DNA from: Erwinia billingiae Eb661
Lineage (GTDB): Bacteria > Pseudomonadota > Gammaproteobacteria > Enterobacterales > Enterobacteriaceae
NCBI RefSeq assembly: GCF_000196615.1
Contig: NC_014306.1
Coordinates: forward strand, 4,464,001 to 4,528,000
DNA length: 64,000 nucleotides
Direction: 5' to 3'
How positions within the stretch are numbered: the first letter of the stretch is position 1; every line of letters begins with the position of its first letter. A program made the translations under genes and the position numbers. Positions 32,491-43,174 of the stretch are shown here, piece after piece. The notes beneath the pieces are model-generated. The model was given only the letters and a program-made list of their open reading frames with translations, made no database searches and had not been told where the DNA came from.

Positions 32491-33303
32491 TTAACTCCCT
32501 GAACCGGTTAAGTCTTGCAGATAATCGCCTGCAGGAAAACGAAACGGTACCGGACCATCGGCGATACCATCAATAAACTGGCGGACACGCGCATCTTCAT
32601 TTTCATGCAGGGATTTAGCCGTTCCCTGAGCAATCACCTTCTGCCCGGCAATAATATAAGCGTAGTCAGCGATACTGAGCACTTCCGGAACATCGTGAGA
32701 AACCACAATGCAGGTCATCCCCAGCGAATGGTTGAGTTCATCAATCAGTTTAACCAGCACGCCCATGGTAATGGGATCCTGGCCGACGAAAGGCTCATCG
32801 AACATGATCAGGTCAGGCTCTAAGGCAATCGCACGGGCCAGCGCCGCACGGCGTGCCATGCCGCCTGAAAGTTCGGAAGGTTTCAGCTGTGCCGCTCCGC
32901 GTAATCCTACCGCTTCCAGTTTCATCATCACCGTGCTGTGCAGCAACTGCGGGGGAAGCTGAGTGTGTTCACGCAGCGGCCAGGCAACATTATCAAAGAC
33001 GGTAAGATCAGTGAACAGTGCACCGGACTGGAACAGCATGCTCATTTTTTTTCTGGCTTCATATAAGCGAGAGCGAGTCAGGCTGGGAATATTTTCGCCG
33101 TTAAACCAGATTTCTCCGCTGTCAGGGCGTAACTGGCCACCAATCAGACGTAATAAGGTGGTTTTACCAATGCCTGATGGCCCCATAATAGCGGTCACTT
33201 TCCCTTTTGGCACAGTCAGCGAGATGTTATCGAATACTGGGCGATCTCCACGGGCAAAGCTCACGCCCCGGACATCCACCAAATTCGTCTCCGTCTGGCT
33301 CAT
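32491..33303 (-). CDS. mlaF: Phospholipid ABC transporter ATPase MlaF
   Basis: 270-residue ATPase with Walker A GPSGIGKTT, signature LSGGMARRAAL, Walker B LIMFDEPF and switch His (VVSHDVPE). It powers phospholipid movement by MlaE. First gene of mlaFEDCB and divergent from yrbG, as in E. coli. Confidence 0.96.
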   Translation of the reverse strand: MSQTETNLVDVRGVSFARGDRPVFDNISLTVPKGKVTAIMGPSGIGKTTLLRLIGGQLRPDSGEIWFNGENIPSLTRSRLYEARKKMSMLFQSGALFTDLTVFDNVAWPLREHTQLPPQLLHSTVMMKLEAVGLRGAAQLKPSELSGGMARRAALARAIALEPDLIMFDEPFVGQDPITMGVLVKLIDELNHSLGMTCIVVSHDVPEVLSIADYAYIIAGQKVIAQGTAKSLHENEDARVRQFIDGIADGPVPFRFPAGDYLQDLTGSGS

Positions 33304-33526
33304 AGTTACCTCTCCACATTTCAGGCATTAAATTTATCTCCGATGGTAGCGTATAACCCATCGGACAGGACACTTTTACAGAAACTTACCTCGAAGACGT
33401 GGCTAAAGTTGGCATAAGTTTTACTTTTCGCTCCCAGACCGTCAAAATCAGCACAATAACTTAACACCCTTGCTTTACTCGTCGCGCAAGGCCAGCCGAC
33501 GATTATACCCGATCAAAGGACATTTC

Positions 33527-34507
33527 ATGCTCGTAGCTATAGCACTGTTGGTTATCGGTTTAGTTCTGCTGGTATATGGTGCCGATCGTCTGGTCTTCAG
33601 TGCCGCTATTCTGAGCCGCGCGCTGGGCATTCCTCCGCTGATTATTGGTATGACGGTGGTCGGAATAGGCACCTCGCTACCTGAGCTGATTGTCTCTTTC
33701 TCCGCAGCAACCCATGGACAGATGGACATCGCCGTGGGCACGGCCATGGGATCGAACATTACCAACATTTTGCTGATCCTCGGTGGTGCGGCCCTGCTTC
33801 ATCCCCTTACGGTGCATTCAAATCTGGTTCGTCGTGAACTGCCACTGATGCTGCTGGTCACATTATTATGCGGCGTAATGCTGTTTGATAATAACCTCAG
33901 CCGCAATGATGGCGTGGCCTTGATCGCCATTGCGGCGGCTTATTTACTCTTTATTATCAAAATTGCCCGTAAAGCCGAACGCGAAAACAACGACTCGCTG
34001 ACACGAGAGCAGCTGGCTGAGCTGCCGCGCGACGATACCGGTAATACCGTCGCTTTTTTATGGCTGGCGGTGGCGTTGATTATTCTGCCGATGTCTACGC
34101 GGATGGTCATCGATAACGCCACGGTGATTGCGGACTTCTTCGGCATCAGCGAACTGATTATTGGCCTGACGGTGATTTCCGTTGGCACCAGCCTGCCTGA
34201 ACTGGCGACGGTGATCGCGGGCGCACTCAAAGGCGAAGATGATATCGCTATTGGCAACCTTATTGGTTCCAACATCTACAATATTGCGATTGTCCTGGGC
34301 GTTCCGGCACTGATTCACCCAGGGGATATTGATATGCACGCGTTCGCTCGTGACTATTGGGTCATGCTGGGCGTCAGCGCGCTATTTACCTTAATCTGTT
34401 TACAGCGCAGCCGCTGTATCGGCCGCGTGGCCGGTGCGCTACTGCTCTCTGGCTTTGTTGCCTGGGTTGCACTGCTCTACTGGCTGCCTTCGGCTACCCT
34501 CTGGTAA
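33527..34507 (+). CDS. yrbG: Calcium/sodium antiporter YrbG
   Basis: 326-residue CaCA-family membrane protein with two inverted halves, each carrying the alpha-repeat motif: GIGTSLPELIVS with GSNITNILLIL, and SVGTSLPELATV with GSNIYNIAIVLG. It probably exchanges calcium for sodium. AAAGGA precedes the ATG at 33527; 19 codons of upstream open frame are not conserved. First gene of the yrbG-kdsD-kdsC-lptCAB cluster. Confidence 0.93.
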   Translation: MLVAIALLVIGLVLLVYGADRLVFSAAILSRALGIPPLIIGMTVVGIGTSLPELIVSFSAATHGQMDIAVGTAMGSNITNILLILGGAALLHPLTVHSNLVRRELPLMLLVTLLCGVMLFDNNLSRNDGVALIAIAAAYLLFIIKIARKAERENNDSLTREQLAELPRDDTGNTVAFLWLAVALIILPMSTRMVIDNATVIADFFGISELIIGLTVISVGTSLPELATVIAGALKGEDDIAIGNLIGSNIYNIAIVLGVPALIHPGDIDMHAFARDYWVMLGVSALFTLICLQRSRCIGRVAGALLLSGFVAWVALLYWLPSATLW

Positions 34508-34522
34508 AAAGGAATGGAAATT

Positions 34523-35509
34523 ATGGCACCTGGCAACCTCGAACCCGGCTTTGACTTTCAGCAAGCCGGGAAAGATGTCCTGAATATCGAACGTCAGGGC
34601 CTGGAGCAGCTTGATCAATACATCAACGACGATTTCACCCAGGCGTGTCAGCGCATCTTCAGCTGTTCAGGGAAAGTCGTGGTAATGGGCATGGGCAAGT
34701 CGGGTCACATCGGCAAAAAGATGGCCGCGACCTTTGCCAGCACTGGTACACCCGCTTTCTTTGTTCATCCTGCTGAAGCCAGCCACGGCGATTTAGGCAT
34801 GGTAAGCGCGGGCGATATTGTCATCGCCATCTCCAATTCCGGCGAATCCTCTGAAATTCTGGCCCTTATCCCGGTGTTAAAGCGGCTCCACGTCTCACTG
34901 ATTTGCATGACCAGCAAACCCGAGAGCGCGATGGGTCGTGCCGCTGATATTCATCTGTGTGTTAAAGTACCGCAGGAAGCCTGCCCTCTGGGCCTGGCGC
35001 CGACCACCAGCACCACCGCGACACTGGTGATGGGAGATGCGTTGGCGGTTGCGCTGTTAAAAGCGCGAGGCTTCACTGCCGAAGACTTTGCCCTGTCCCA
35101 TCCGGGCGGCGCACTTGGCCGTAAGCTGTTGTTAACGGTCAATGATATTATGCATACCGGTGATGAGATCCCGCATGTCAGCCGCGAGGCTTCTTTGCGG
35201 GATGCGCTGCTTGAAATTACCCGCAAAAACATGGGCATGACGGTGATTTGCAACGATCTGATGAAGATTGAAGGCATCTTTACCGATGGTGACCTGCGCA
35301 GGGTGTTTGATATGGGCATTGATTTCCAGACGGCCGACATTGCCAGCGTAATGACCTCAGGCGGCATTCGGGTCCGCCCAAATCTGCTGGCGGTGGATGC
35401 GCTCAACCTGATGCAAAGCAGGAATATTACCGTCGTGATGGTGGCTGACGGTGACACGCTGCTGGGCGTGGTGCATATGCATGACATGCTGCGCGCTGGC
35501 GTGGTTTAA
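34523..35509 (+). CDS. kdsD: D-arabinose 5-phosphate isomerase
   Basis: Makes arabinose-5-phosphate from ribulose-5-phosphate for Kdo, the inner-core sugar of LPS. A SIS domain (residues about 40-180; GMGKSGHIGKK, NSGESSEI) and two CBS domains. The start at 34523 (MAPGNLEPGFDFQQ) gives 328 residues as in E. coli, and has AAGGA at correct spacing; the ATG at 34514 lies right against that Shine-Dalgarno and is less likely. Confidence 0.95.
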   Translation: MAPGNLEPGFDFQQAGKDVLNIERQGLEQLDQYINDDFTQACQRIFSCSGKVVVMGMGKSGHIGKKMAATFASTGTPAFFVHPAEASHGDLGMVSAGDIVIAISNSGESSEILALIPVLKRLHVSLICMTSKPESAMGRAADIHLCVKVPQEACPLGLAPTTSTTATLVMGDALAVALLKARGFTAEDFALSHPGGALGRKLLLTVNDIMHTGDEIPHVSREASLRDALLEITRKNMGMTVICNDLMKIEGIFTDGDLRRVFDMGIDFQTADIASVMTSGGIRVRPNLLAVDALNLMQSRNITVVMVADGDTLLGVVHMHDMLRAGVV

Positions 35510-35526
35510 CAAGGAACAGAAGACAA

Positions 35527-36093
35527 ATGAGTACTGCTGCAGAGTGGGTTGAAACTTGCTATGGCGAGGTGAGCCTTGATGTCATGACCCGCGCGCGCGA
35601 GGTCAGGCTGTTGATTTGTGATGTTGATGGCGTCATGTCCGATGGCGTGATCTATCAGGGTAACAGCGGAGAAGAGCTGAAAGCTTTCAACGTCCGCGAC
35701 GGTTATGGTATTCGTTGCCTGCTGACATCCGACGTGGAAGTGGCCATTATTACCGGCCGGAAGGCAAAATTGCTGGAAGATCGCTGTGCCACCCTCGGGA
35801 TTACGCATCTTTACCAGGGACAATCTGATAAGCTTTTGGCCTTCCGTGAACTTCTGGATACACTAGCACTTCGCCCCGAGCAGGTGGCTTACATCGGTGA
35901 CGACCTGATTGACTGGCCGGTGATGGCCGAAGTCGGTCTCAGCGTTACCGTGGCTGATGCCCACCCGGTCCTGCTTCCTCGCGCAAACTACGTAACCCGT
36001 ATTGCCGGTGGTCGGGGAGCGGTGCGTGAAATTTGCGATCTGATTTTGATAGCACAGGATAAGTTTGATGAGGCCAAAGGGCAGTCTGTATGA
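35527..36093 (+). CDS. kdsC: 3-deoxy-D-manno-octulosonate 8-phosphate phosphatase
   Basis: HAD-superfamily phosphatase that releases free Kdo. 188 residues, as in E. coli, with the nucleophile motif CDVDGVMSDG, TGRKAKL and the metal-binding YIGDDLIDWPVM. It overlaps lptC by 4 nt (ATGA). Confidence 0.96.
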   Translation: MSTAAEWVETCYGEVSLDVMTRAREVRLLICDVDGVMSDGVIYQGNSGEELKAFNVRDGYGIRCLLTSDVEVAIITGRKAKLLEDRCATLGITHLYQGQSDKLLAFRELLDTLALRPEQVAYIGDDLIDWPVMAEVGLSVTVADAHPVLLPRANYVTRIAGGRGAVREICDLILIAQDKFDEAKGQSV

Positions 36094-36665
36094 GTAAAAC
36101 CAGACGTTGGATCACGCTGTTACTGGCATTGGTGGCCATTGTACTGATTGGCTGGAATCTGGCCGGTCCGGATGACAGCGCACAACCTGTTGCCAACAGC
36201 GACCAGAATCCCACCTACACCAGCCAGAGCTCAAATACTGTGGTCTACAACCCTCAGGGTGGTCTGAACTACAAGCTGGTGTCGGATAAAGTGACCTATT
36301 TTTCCACTGAGGCCGTCAGCTGGTTCGAAAACCCGGTGATGACCACGTACGACGAAAACAAAATTCCGACCTGGTCTATCCGGGCAGACAAAGCCAAGCT
36401 GACCAATGACCGTATGCTGTATCTTTACGGCCACGTAGAGGTCAACAGCCTGACTCAGGATGCTCAACTTGAGCGGATTAAGACCGATAATGCCATAGTG
36501 AACCTCGTCACCCAGGATGTAACGTCGGATGATCAGGTCACACTTTATGGCAGTAGCTTCAACTCTACCGGGATGAAGATGCGTGGAAATTTACGGAAGA
36601 AAACAGCCGAGCTGATTGAAAAGGTCAAAACCTCTTATGAAATCCAAAATGCAAAACAACCTTAA
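36090..36665 (+). CDS. lptC: LPS export protein LptC
   Basis: Bitopic inner-membrane protein that hands LPS from LptB2FG to LptA. The 191-residue product has one N-terminal membrane helix (WITLLLALVAIVLIGW) and a periplasmic beta-jellyroll. It overlaps kdsC by 4 nt and lptA by 29 nt in another frame, as in E. coli. Confidence 0.95.
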   Translation: MSKTRRWITLLLALVAIVLIGWNLAGPDDSAQPVANSDQNPTYTSQSSNTVVYNPQGGLNYKLVSDKVTYFSTEAVSWFENPVMTTYDENKIPTWSIRADKAKLTNDRMLYLYGHVEVNSLTQDAQLERIKTDNAIVNLVTQDVTSDDQVTLYGSSFNSTGMKMRGNLRKKTAELIEKVKTSYEIQNAKQP

Positions 36666-37185
36666 GTTCCTGGCGCTCAGCTTGCTGCTGGCTACCAGCC
36701 TGCCCGCTCTGGCGCTGACCGGCGACTCCGATAAACCGGTGAATGTCGATTCCGAAAATCAGGCCCTTGATATGCAGGGTAACGTTGCCACCTTTACCGG
36801 CAACGTCATCGTGACCCAGGGCTCGATCAAAATCACCGCGGACAAAGTCGTGGTCACTCGCCCGGATGGCGACAGCAAGAAAACCATCGTCGATGCCTAT
36901 GGTAATCCTGCCACCTTCTACCAGATGCAGGACAACGGTAAGCCGGTGAAAGGCCATGCGCAGAAAATGCATTATGAGCTGGCGAAAGATTTTGTCGAGC
37001 TGACCGGTAATGCTTATCTGGAGCAGCTCGACAGCAACGTGAAGGGTGATCGGATAACCTATCTGGTGAAAGATCAGAAAATGCAGGCTTATGGCAGCAG
37101 CGGTAAACGCGTGACTACCATCCTGGTTCCTTCCCAGTTGCAGGACAAAGGCACCCAGTCTACCGGCCCAAAAAAGAGTAACTAA
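36637..37185 (+). CDS. lptA: LPS-binding periplasmic bridge protein LptA
   Basis: Forms the periplasmic bridge of LPS export. The 182-residue precursor starts MKSKMQNNLKFLALS with a signal peptide ending LPALA, followed by the OstA/LptA domain (ALDMQGNVATFTGNVIVTQG). The start is inside the lptC 3' end. An ATG four codons further in (36649) is an alternative. Confidence 0.95.
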   Translation: MKSKMQNNLKFLALSLLLATSLPALALTGDSDKPVNVDSENQALDMQGNVATFTGNVIVTQGSIKITADKVVVTRPDGDSKKTIVDAYGNPATFYQMQDNGKPVKGHAQKMHYELAKDFVELTGNAYLEQLDSNVKGDRITYLVKDQKMQAYGSSGKRVTTILVPSQLQDKGTQSTGPKKSN

Positions 37186-37191
37186 TCAGCT

Positions 37192-37917
37192 ATGGCTACG
37201 TTAATTGCGGAAAACCTGGCGAAGGCTTACAAAGGCCGTCGCGTGGTCGAAGATGTCAGTTTGCAGGTCAAATCCGGTGAGATTGTTGGCCTGTTAGGTC
37301 CAAATGGCGCCGGCAAAACCACCACCTTTTATATGGTAGTTGGCATTGTGCCGCGTGATGCGGGTCGTATCATCATTGATGATGAAGACATCAGTATCTT
37401 ACCGTTGCACGCCCGCGCTCGCCGTGGGATTGGCTATCTGCCGCAGGAGGCGTCGATCTTCCGCCGCCTGAGCGTCTATGACAACCTGATGGCCGTGCTG
37501 CAGATCCGCGACGATCTGACCACAGAACAACGCGAAGACCGCGCCAATGAGCTGATGAACGAATTCCACATCGAGCATCTGCGCAACAGCATGGGTCAGG
37601 CATTATCCGGTGGCGAACGCCGTCGTGTTGAGATTGCCCGCGCGCTGGCCGCCAATCCAAAGTTCATCCTTCTTGATGAGCCCTTTGCCGGTGTAGACCC
37701 GATTTCAGTTATTGATATCAAAAAGATTATCGAACACCTGCGTGACAGCGGCCTTGGCGTGCTGATCACCGACCATAACGTGCGTGAAACGCTGGCGGTA
37801 TGTGAGCGCGCTTACATCGTCAGCCAGGGGCACTTAATTGCTCATGGAACTCCGGCAGAAATTCTGGAGGATGAACAAGTTAAAAGAGTCTATTTGGGCG
37901 AAGAGTTCAGACTCTGA
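37192..37917 (+). CDS. lptB: LPS export ABC transporter ATPase LptB
   Basis: 241-residue ATPase of the LptB2FG extractor: Walker [10 protein letters not shown], signature [15 protein letters not shown], Walker [11 protein letters not shown], switch His in ITDHNVRET. Same length as E. coli. Six nt after lptA and 48 nt before rpoN. Confidence 0.97.
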   Translation: MATLIAENLAKAYKGRRVVEDVSLQVKSGEIVGLLGPNGAGKTTTFYMVVGIVPRDAGRIIIDDEDISILPLHARARRGIGYLPQEASIFRRLSVYDNLMAVLQIRDDLTTEQREDRANELMNEFHIEHLRNSMGQALSGGERRRVEIARALAANPKFILLDEPFAGVDPISVIDIKKIIEHLRDSGLGVLITDHNVRETLAVCERAYIVSQGHLIAHGTPAEILEDEQVKRVYLGEEFRL

Positions 37918-37965
37918 TAAGGTGTTAAAACCAGGTAAGATTTTCGAGGAATTAGTATCCTGAAT

Positions 37966-39399
37966 ATGAAGCAAGGTTTGCAACTCAGGCTTAGCCAACA
38001 GCTTGCCATGACGCCACAACTGCAACAGGCGATCCGTTTGCTGCAGCTCTCTACGCTTGAACTACAGCAGGAAATTCAGCTGGCGCTGGAAAGTAATCCG
38101 TTGCTTGAACAAACCGACATTCATGAGGAAGTGGACGTACGCGAATATCAGGAGAAAGAGGCTCTGGATACCAGGGAAGCGCTGGAACAGAAAGACATGC
38201 CCGAAGAACTGCCTCTGGATGCGACCTGGGACGAAATTTATACCGCCGGAACGCCGTCAGGCACCGGAACCGATTATCACGACGACGAGCTGCCGGTCTA
38301 TCAGGGTGAAACCACGCAGACCCTTCAGGATTACCTGATGTGGCAGGTGGAGCTAACCCCGTTTACCGAAACTGACCGGGCGATCGCGACCTCGATCGTC
38401 GATGCCGTGGACGACACCGGTTATCTGACCGCCTCGCTGGATGAGATCCTCGACAGCATTGGCAACGATGAACTGACCATGGATGAAGTGGAAGCGGTAT
38501 TGAAACGCGTCCAGCGCTTCGATCCCGTTGGCGTCTGTGCCCGCGATCTGCGGGATTGCCTGCTGGTCCAGCTTTCCCAGTTCCCGCCTGAGGCCTTGTG
38601 CCTGAAAGAGGCACGGCTGATTGTCAGCGAACATCTGGACTTACTGGCTAATCATGACTTCCGTAGCCTGATGCGCGTGACGCGGCTGAAGGAAGACGTG
38701 CTTAAAAACGCCATGCAGGTGATTCAGTCGCTCGATCCGCGTCCGGGTCAGTCGATTAATACTACCGAGCCGGAATATGTCATCCCGGATGTGCTGGTGC
38801 GCAAAGCCAGCAATCGCTGGACGGTGGAACTGAACTCAGACAGCGTACCCAGGCTGAAGATTAATCAGCATTACGCTTCACTCGGCGGTTCGACGCGTAA
38901 CGACAGTGACAGCCAGTTTATCCGCAGCAATTTGCAGGAAGCGAAGTGGCTGATAAAAAGTCTGGAAAGCCGTAACGACACGCTGCTGAAAGTGACGCGC
39001 TGCATCGTCGATCAGCAACAGGCTTTTTTTGAACAGGGCGAGGAATTTATGCGCCCGATGGTGTTGGCGGATATCGCCAGTGCCGTGGATATGCATGAAT
39101 CCACCATTTCGCGCGTGACCACGCAGAAGTATCTGCACAGTCCGCGCGGAATTTTTGAATTGAAGTATTTTTTCTCCAGTCACGTCAACACCGACAGTGG
39201 TGGCGAAGCGTCCTCCACGGCGATACGTGCACTGGTGAAAAAATTAATCTCGGCGGAGAATCCCGCCAAACCACTGAGCGACAGCAAGCTCACGACCTTG
39301 CTCTCTAATCAAGGGATCATGGTAGCGCGCCGCACTGTCGCAAAGTACCGAGAGTCTTTATCCATCCCGCCCTCAAACCAGCGCAAACAGCTGGTCTGA
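37966..39399 (+). CDS. rpoN: RNA polymerase sigma-54 factor
   Basis: Sigma factor for nitrogen and other stress promoters with -24/-12 elements. The 477-residue protein (same as E. coli) has the Gln/Leu-rich activator-interacting region I at residues 1-50, an acidic region II, the core-binding domain, and the RpoN box [10 protein letters not shown] near the C-terminus that reads the -24 element. Linked to hpf-ptsN-rapZ-npr as usual. Confidence 0.97.
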   Translation: MKQGLQLRLSQQLAMTPQLQQAIRLLQLSTLELQQEIQLALESNPLLEQTDIHEEVDVREYQEKEALDTREALEQKDMPEELPLDATWDEIYTAGTPSGTGTDYHDDELPVYQGETTQTLQDYLMWQVELTPFTETDRAIATSIVDAVDDTGYLTASLDEILDSIGNDELTMDEVEAVLKRVQRFDPVGVCARDLRDCLLVQLSQFPPEALCLKEARLIVSEHLDLLANHDFRSLMRVTRLKEDVLKNAMQVIQSLDPRPGQSINTTEPEYVIPDVLVRKASNRWTVELNSDSVPRLKINQHYASLGGSTRNDSDSQFIRSNLQEAKWLIKSLESRNDTLLKVTRCIVDQQQAFFEQGEEFMRPMVLADIASAVDMHESTISRVTTQKYLHSPRGIFELKYFFSSHVNTDSGGEASSTAIRALVKKLISAENPAKPLSDSKLTTLLSNQGIMVARRTVAKYRESLSIPPSNQRKQLV

Positions 39400-39421
39400 T
39401 CGAACAGATAAGGAAGAACGT

Positions 39422-39709
39422 ATGCAACTCAACATTACCGGGCAGAACGTGGAAATCACTGAACCATTGCGTGATTTCGTGACGACCAAATTTGCCAAAC
39501 TGGAACAGTACTTTGATCGAATTAATCAGGTCTATATTGTACTGAAGGTCGAAAAGGTCACTCAGGTAGCGGATGCGACTTTGCATGTGAATGGCGGTGA
39601 GTTGCATGCCACCTCGGAAGGGAAAGATATGTACGCGGCGGTTGACGGCTTGATAGACAAGCTGACGCGCCAGCTCAATAAACATAAAGACAAGCTGAAG
39701 CAGCACTAA
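39422..39709 (+). CDS. hpf: Ribosome hibernation promoting factor (short form)
   Basis: 95-residue protein that binds the 30S decoding site and helps make 100S ribosome dimers with RMF. It begins MQLNITGQNVEITEPLRDFV and ends with a Lys/His-rich tail. The short length is typical of enterics. Confidence 0.96.
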   Translation: MQLNITGQNVEITEPLRDFVTTKFAKLEQYFDRINQVYIVLKVEKVTQVADATLHVNGGELHATSEGKDMYAAVDGLIDKLTRQLNKHKDKLKQH

Positions 39710-39781
39710 ATTTCACTCAAGCATTGATTATTTCTTCGCCACCCTAATCTTAGGATCAGGCATGACGTAAGATAACCGGCT

Positions 39782-39806
39782 CGGCTCCCTTTAACCGGGG
39801 AGCCGG
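39782..39806 (+). other. Stem-loop between hpf and ptsN
   Basis: An 8-bp inverted repeat, CGGCTCCC / GGGAGCCG, with an eight-base loop. No T-run follows, so it is more likely an RNA processing or stability element than a strong terminator. It sits in the 210-base gap between hpf and ptsN. Confidence 0.45.
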
Positions 39807-39919
39807 GCCGTTAATCAATCAGGCAGGCTGAGCAGTCGACCGATGACCCTCTCCCCTCTTCTCAGGTGAAGATGTGTCCCGTAATTTTGCCAGGCAGAAG
39901 TGAACACGTAAGTGAAACT

Positions 39920-40405
39920 ATGATGAACAATGAATTAACACTGGAACTGAGCTCGGTACTGAATGTGTCCTGCACCCGCAGCGGCGTCCATTGCCAGAGT
40001 AAGAAGCGGGCGCTGGAAATCATCAGCGAGCTGGCGGCTAAACAGCTTAACCTTCCGCACCAGACCATCTTCGAAGCGATTCTGACCCGTGAACGTATGG
40101 GCAGTACCGGAATTGGTAATGGTATCGCGATCCCGCATGGCAAGCTGGTAGAAGACACCCTGCGTGCGGTGGGCGTTTTTATCCGCCTCGATCAGCCGAT
40201 CGCTTTTGATGCCATTGATAATCAACCGGTAGATCTGCTTTTCGCCTTACTGGTACCTGCCGATCAGTGCAAAACGCATTTGCATACGCTGTCGCTGGTT
40301 GCCAAACGTCTGGCGGATAAAACCGTATGTCGCCGCCTGCGTGCTGCGCAGACTGATGAAGAGCTTTACGAGATCATGGCTGAGACTCCTGAGGAGAGCC
40401 ACTGA
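39920..40405 (+). CDS. ptsN: Nitrogen PTS enzyme IIA (EIIA-Ntr)
   Basis: Phosphoryl acceptor at the end of the nitrogen PTS chain (PtsP-NPr-PtsN), with regulatory roles in potassium transport and stress. The 161-residue protein carries the phosphorylated His73 in NGIAIPHGKL, the same position as in E. coli. The Shine-Dalgarno is weak. The gene is in the rpoN cluster. Confidence 0.95.
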   Translation: MMNNELTLELSSVLNVSCTRSGVHCQSKKRALEIISELAAKQLNLPHQTIFEAILTRERMGSTGIGNGIAIPHGKLVEDTLRAVGVFIRLDQPIAFDAIDNQPVDLLFALLVPADQCKTHLHTLSLVAKRLADKTVCRRLRAAQTDEELYEIMAETPEESH

Positions 40406-40514
40406 TCATACCGGGCGTGGAAGCCCCGGCCCATTTTAAGCATGTGGGTTATTCTGGCGGCCTTAGCAGCCAGGGCTGAATACCCTCAAACAGGCAAATT
40501 CAGGAGAACAAGTC

Positions 40515-41369
40515 ATGGTGCTGATGATTGTCAGCGGTCGATCGGGATCGGGTAAGTCTGTCGCCTTGAGAGCACTGGAGGATATGGGCTTTTACTGCGT
40601 GGATAACTTACCCGTGGTTTTACTGCCTGAACTGGCCAATTCTCTGGCCGACCGCAACATGTCTGCTGCGGTCAGCATCGACGTGCGCAATATGCCTGAG
40701 TCACCAGAAGTGTTCGAAAAAGCCCTGACCAGCCTGCCGGACAGCTTTTCTCCTCAACTGCTGTTTCTCGATGCCGACCGCAACACGCTGATCCGTCGCT
40801 ATAGCGATACTCGCCGCCTGCACCCTCTTTCCAGCAAGAATTTATCGCTGGAGAGCGCCATTGACGAAGAGAATGAGCTGCTGGAACCGCTGCGCTCTCG
40901 CGCAGACCTGATTGTTGATACCTCCGAGATGTCGGTGCACGAGTTGGCCGAGATGCTGCGGACGCGCTTACTGGGTAAACGCGAGCGCGAGCTGACGATG
41001 GTTTTCGAATCCTTCGGCTATAAGCACGGTATTCCTATTGATGCTGACTACGTCTTCGATGTGCGCTTTTTGCCGAATCCCCATTGGGATCCCAAACTGC
41101 GTCCGATGACCGGCCTGGATCGCCCGGTAGCGGCATTTCTCGACCGCCATACGGAAGTGCATAACTTCATTTATCAGACCCGAAGCTATCTGGAATTGTG
41201 GTTGCCGATGCTGGAAACCAACAACCGCAGCTATCTTACTGTTGCCATCGGTTGTACCGGGGGTAAACACCGTTCCGTCTATATCGCTGAACAGCTGGCT
41301 GACTATTTCCGCTCTCGCGGTAAAAATGTCCAGTCCCGTCATCGCACGCTGGAAAAACGTAAATCATGA
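40515..41369 (+). CDS. rapZ: RNase adaptor protein RapZ
   Basis: Binds the small RNAs GlmY and GlmZ and feeds GlmZ to RNase E, so controlling glmS. The 284-residue protein has Walker A GRSGSGKS at residues about 8-15 and the C-terminal RNA-binding domain with [10 protein letters not shown] and the basic tail [10 protein letters not shown]. It overlaps npr by 4 nt (ATGA). Confidence 0.97.
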   Translation: MVLMIVSGRSGSGKSVALRALEDMGFYCVDNLPVVLLPELANSLADRNMSAAVSIDVRNMPESPEVFEKALTSLPDSFSPQLLFLDADRNTLIRRYSDTRRLHPLSSKNLSLESAIDEENELLEPLRSRADLIVDTSEMSVHELAEMLRTRLLGKRERELTMVFESFGYKHGIPIDADYVFDVRFLPNPHWDPKLRPMTGLDRPVAAFLDRHTEVHNFIYQTRSYLELWLPMLETNNRSYLTVAIGCTGGKHRSVYIAEQLADYFRSRGKNVQSRHRTLEKRKS

Positions 41370-41638
41370 CTGTCAGGCAAACCGTTGAGATCAAAAATAA
41401 GCTGGGAATGCACGCGCGCCCGGCCATGAAGCTTTTCGAACTGGTGCAGAGTTTTGATGCGGAAGTGTTACTGCGTAATGAGAGTGGCACTGAAGCGGAG
41501 GCCAGCAGCGTGATAGCGCTGCTGATGCTGGATTCAGCCAAGGGCGGCCATATTGAAATTGAAGCCTCTGGCCCGGAAGAAGAGAAGGCGCTGAGTGCGG
41601 TAATTGAGCTTTTTAACGCCGGTTTCGACGAAGATTAA
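41366..41638 (+). CDS. npr: Phosphocarrier protein NPr
   Basis: 90-residue HPr-like protein of the nitrogen PTS. The active His16 is in [14 protein letters not shown]; it passes phosphate from PtsP to PtsN. It ends the rpoN cluster and converges on mtgA with a strong hairpin between. Confidence 0.96.
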   Translation: MTVRQTVEIKNKLGMHARPAMKLFELVQSFDAEVLLRNESGTEAEASSVIALLMLDSAKGGHIEIEASGPEEEKALSAVIELFNAGFDED

Positions 41639-41643
41639 CCGTT

Positions 41644-41680
41644 TTATCCCAGGCATAATCACCGATTATGCCTGGGAAAA
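41644..41680. terminator. Bidirectional terminator npr/mtgA
   Basis: A perfect 12-bp inverted repeat, CCCAGGCATAAT / ATTATGCCTGGG, with a five-base loop, TTTTA on one side and GAAAACG on the other. It lies between the convergent genes. Confidence 0.8.
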
Positions 41681-41685
41681 CGTTC

Positions 41686-42408
41686 TCACATCAGCTTATG
41701 TTCGCGTAAAAATCCCTCTCCCCCAAGCTGCCTCATCTGGCGCAAAATCCACTGCTGGCGCTGACGGATATAGCCTGACGGTGCATCGGCTTTAAAACGA
41801 ATTGGATTCGGTAATACGGCCGCTAACAGCGCGGCTTCAGACATCGTCAGACGACTCGCCGGCTTATGGAAGTAGCGCTGAGAGGCTTCCTCAACGCCGA
41901 AAACGCCGTCACCAAACTCGGCCACATTCAGGTAAACGGTCAGAATACGTCTTTTGGTCCAGACGGTTTCAATTCCCACCGTCAGGCCCGCTTCTAAGCC
42001 TTTGCGTACCCAGCTTCTGCCATCCCATAAAAAGACGTTCTTGGCGGTCTGCTGAGACAGGGTCGATGCGCCGCGGATCCGCCCACCCTCTTCGTTATCC
42101 AGCACTGATTGAATGGCCTGCACATCAAAACCCCAGTGCGTCGGGAATTTCTGATCTTCAGAGGCCATTACCGCCAGCGGCATCCAGGGGGAAATGTCAT
42201 CCATGCTGGTCCAGTCAGAGTGCGCGACATAACTAAAATTGCCGCTAAACCAGGCACCTAGCTGTCGTTCTACCATAACAGCGGAGAACGGTACCGGCAG
42301 AAATGAAAACAGTAAAATACCCGCAACCCACACGCCAATCACGGTCAAAAACGCGCGTAAAACCCACGTTTTGAGCAGTTGAAAACCCTTTTTGTTTCGT
42401 TTTTTCAT
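41686..42408 (-). CDS. mtgA: Monofunctional biosynthetic peptidoglycan transglycosylase
   Basis: GT51 glycosyltransferase that polymerises lipid II without a transpeptidase domain. 240 residues with one N-terminal membrane helix, the catalytic Glu motif [15 protein letters not shown] and the motif [13 protein letters not shown]. Next to npr as in E. coli, though yrbL, which lies between them there, is absent. Confidence 0.95.
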   Translation of the reverse strand: MKKRNKKGFQLLKTWVLRAFLTVIGVWVAGILLFSFLPVPFSAVMVERQLGAWFSGNFSYVAHSDWTSMDDISPWMPLAVMASEDQKFPTHWGFDVQAIQSVLDNEEGGRIRGASTLSQQTAKNVFLWDGRSWVRKGLEAGLTVGIETVWTKRRILTVYLNVAEFGDGVFGVEEASQRYFHKPASRLTMSEAALLAAVLPNPIRFKADAPSGYIRQRQQWILRQMRQLGGEGFLREHKLM

Positions 42409-43174
42409 ACCATAATATCCATGACTATCTTATCAATTCCTGTAAGAGGATAGCTGTATGACACTTTTCTTCTTAAACAAGAACCTGACGCTAACATTGC
42501 CAACAAAAGGCGCTTTTAAGGGATAAAGCCCGGCCAGAATTAAAATGTCCTAGCCGCTTCAACCACTTCCGCACTTCAGGAATCGGTTCCATAGAACAAA
42601 CGAACGTAAAACATCCTCAGGAACATCAGTTAAGCGGTCCGAATCAGTTGATAAAAAAAGATTCGCATAGCTTATAAATTTCTTACCTAAGCATTTGCAA
42701 AACAGGTCGGAAGCAGCCCAAAACCCTGAGAAGATTCTGAATAGGGGCTTTTACTGGGCTAACAAGATAAGCGCTTCATCCAGATCGCAAAAGTTATTAA
42801 ATGCGCCTTCATTAATCGGTAAAAACTTCCAATTGCGCTTTTATCATTCGCCCTGTAAACGGTTTCATTCCCGAGACCGTAATCTCACAAAAAGAATATG
42901 TTATACAGAGAGTTAAACTTTTCAGCAGTCTGACCATTTTTGATTAGCAGCGTTGCTAGCGCGCCGACGTGCTGGCTACACCACCACGTCAATCGGATTC
43001 CCGAAAAAATCGCCACATTCGTTTAAAAAACCACCAATTCAAAGCAAAAAATCATTTCCAGCTTGACTGTGTTATCAAATTAATGTTTTCTGTCTTAAAT
43101 CGCTGCTCAACATCACACATTTTAATGAATCTGGTAACATGTGATGTAAGATTTGCTAAGGTAGTTCCTGAGCG
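42409..43174. other. AT-rich intergenic region mtgA-arcZ, elbB absent
   Basis: About 770 bases without a supportable gene. Two short plus-strand frames (42695-42916 and 42969-43217) look random: no Shine-Dalgarno, no recognisable domain. In E. coli elbB lies here, but no remnant is visible. Small inverted repeats occur near 42946-42960 (TAGCA/TGCTA) and 42966-42990 (GACGTG/CACGTC). The last 100 bases should contain the arcZ promoter. Confidence 0.5.

Noticed and set aside
43069..43090. ArcA-like sequence upstream of arcZ (TGTTATCAAATTAATG)
   Set aside because: The repeats are not at the 11-bp spacing expected for ArcA; AT-rich background makes chance matches likely.
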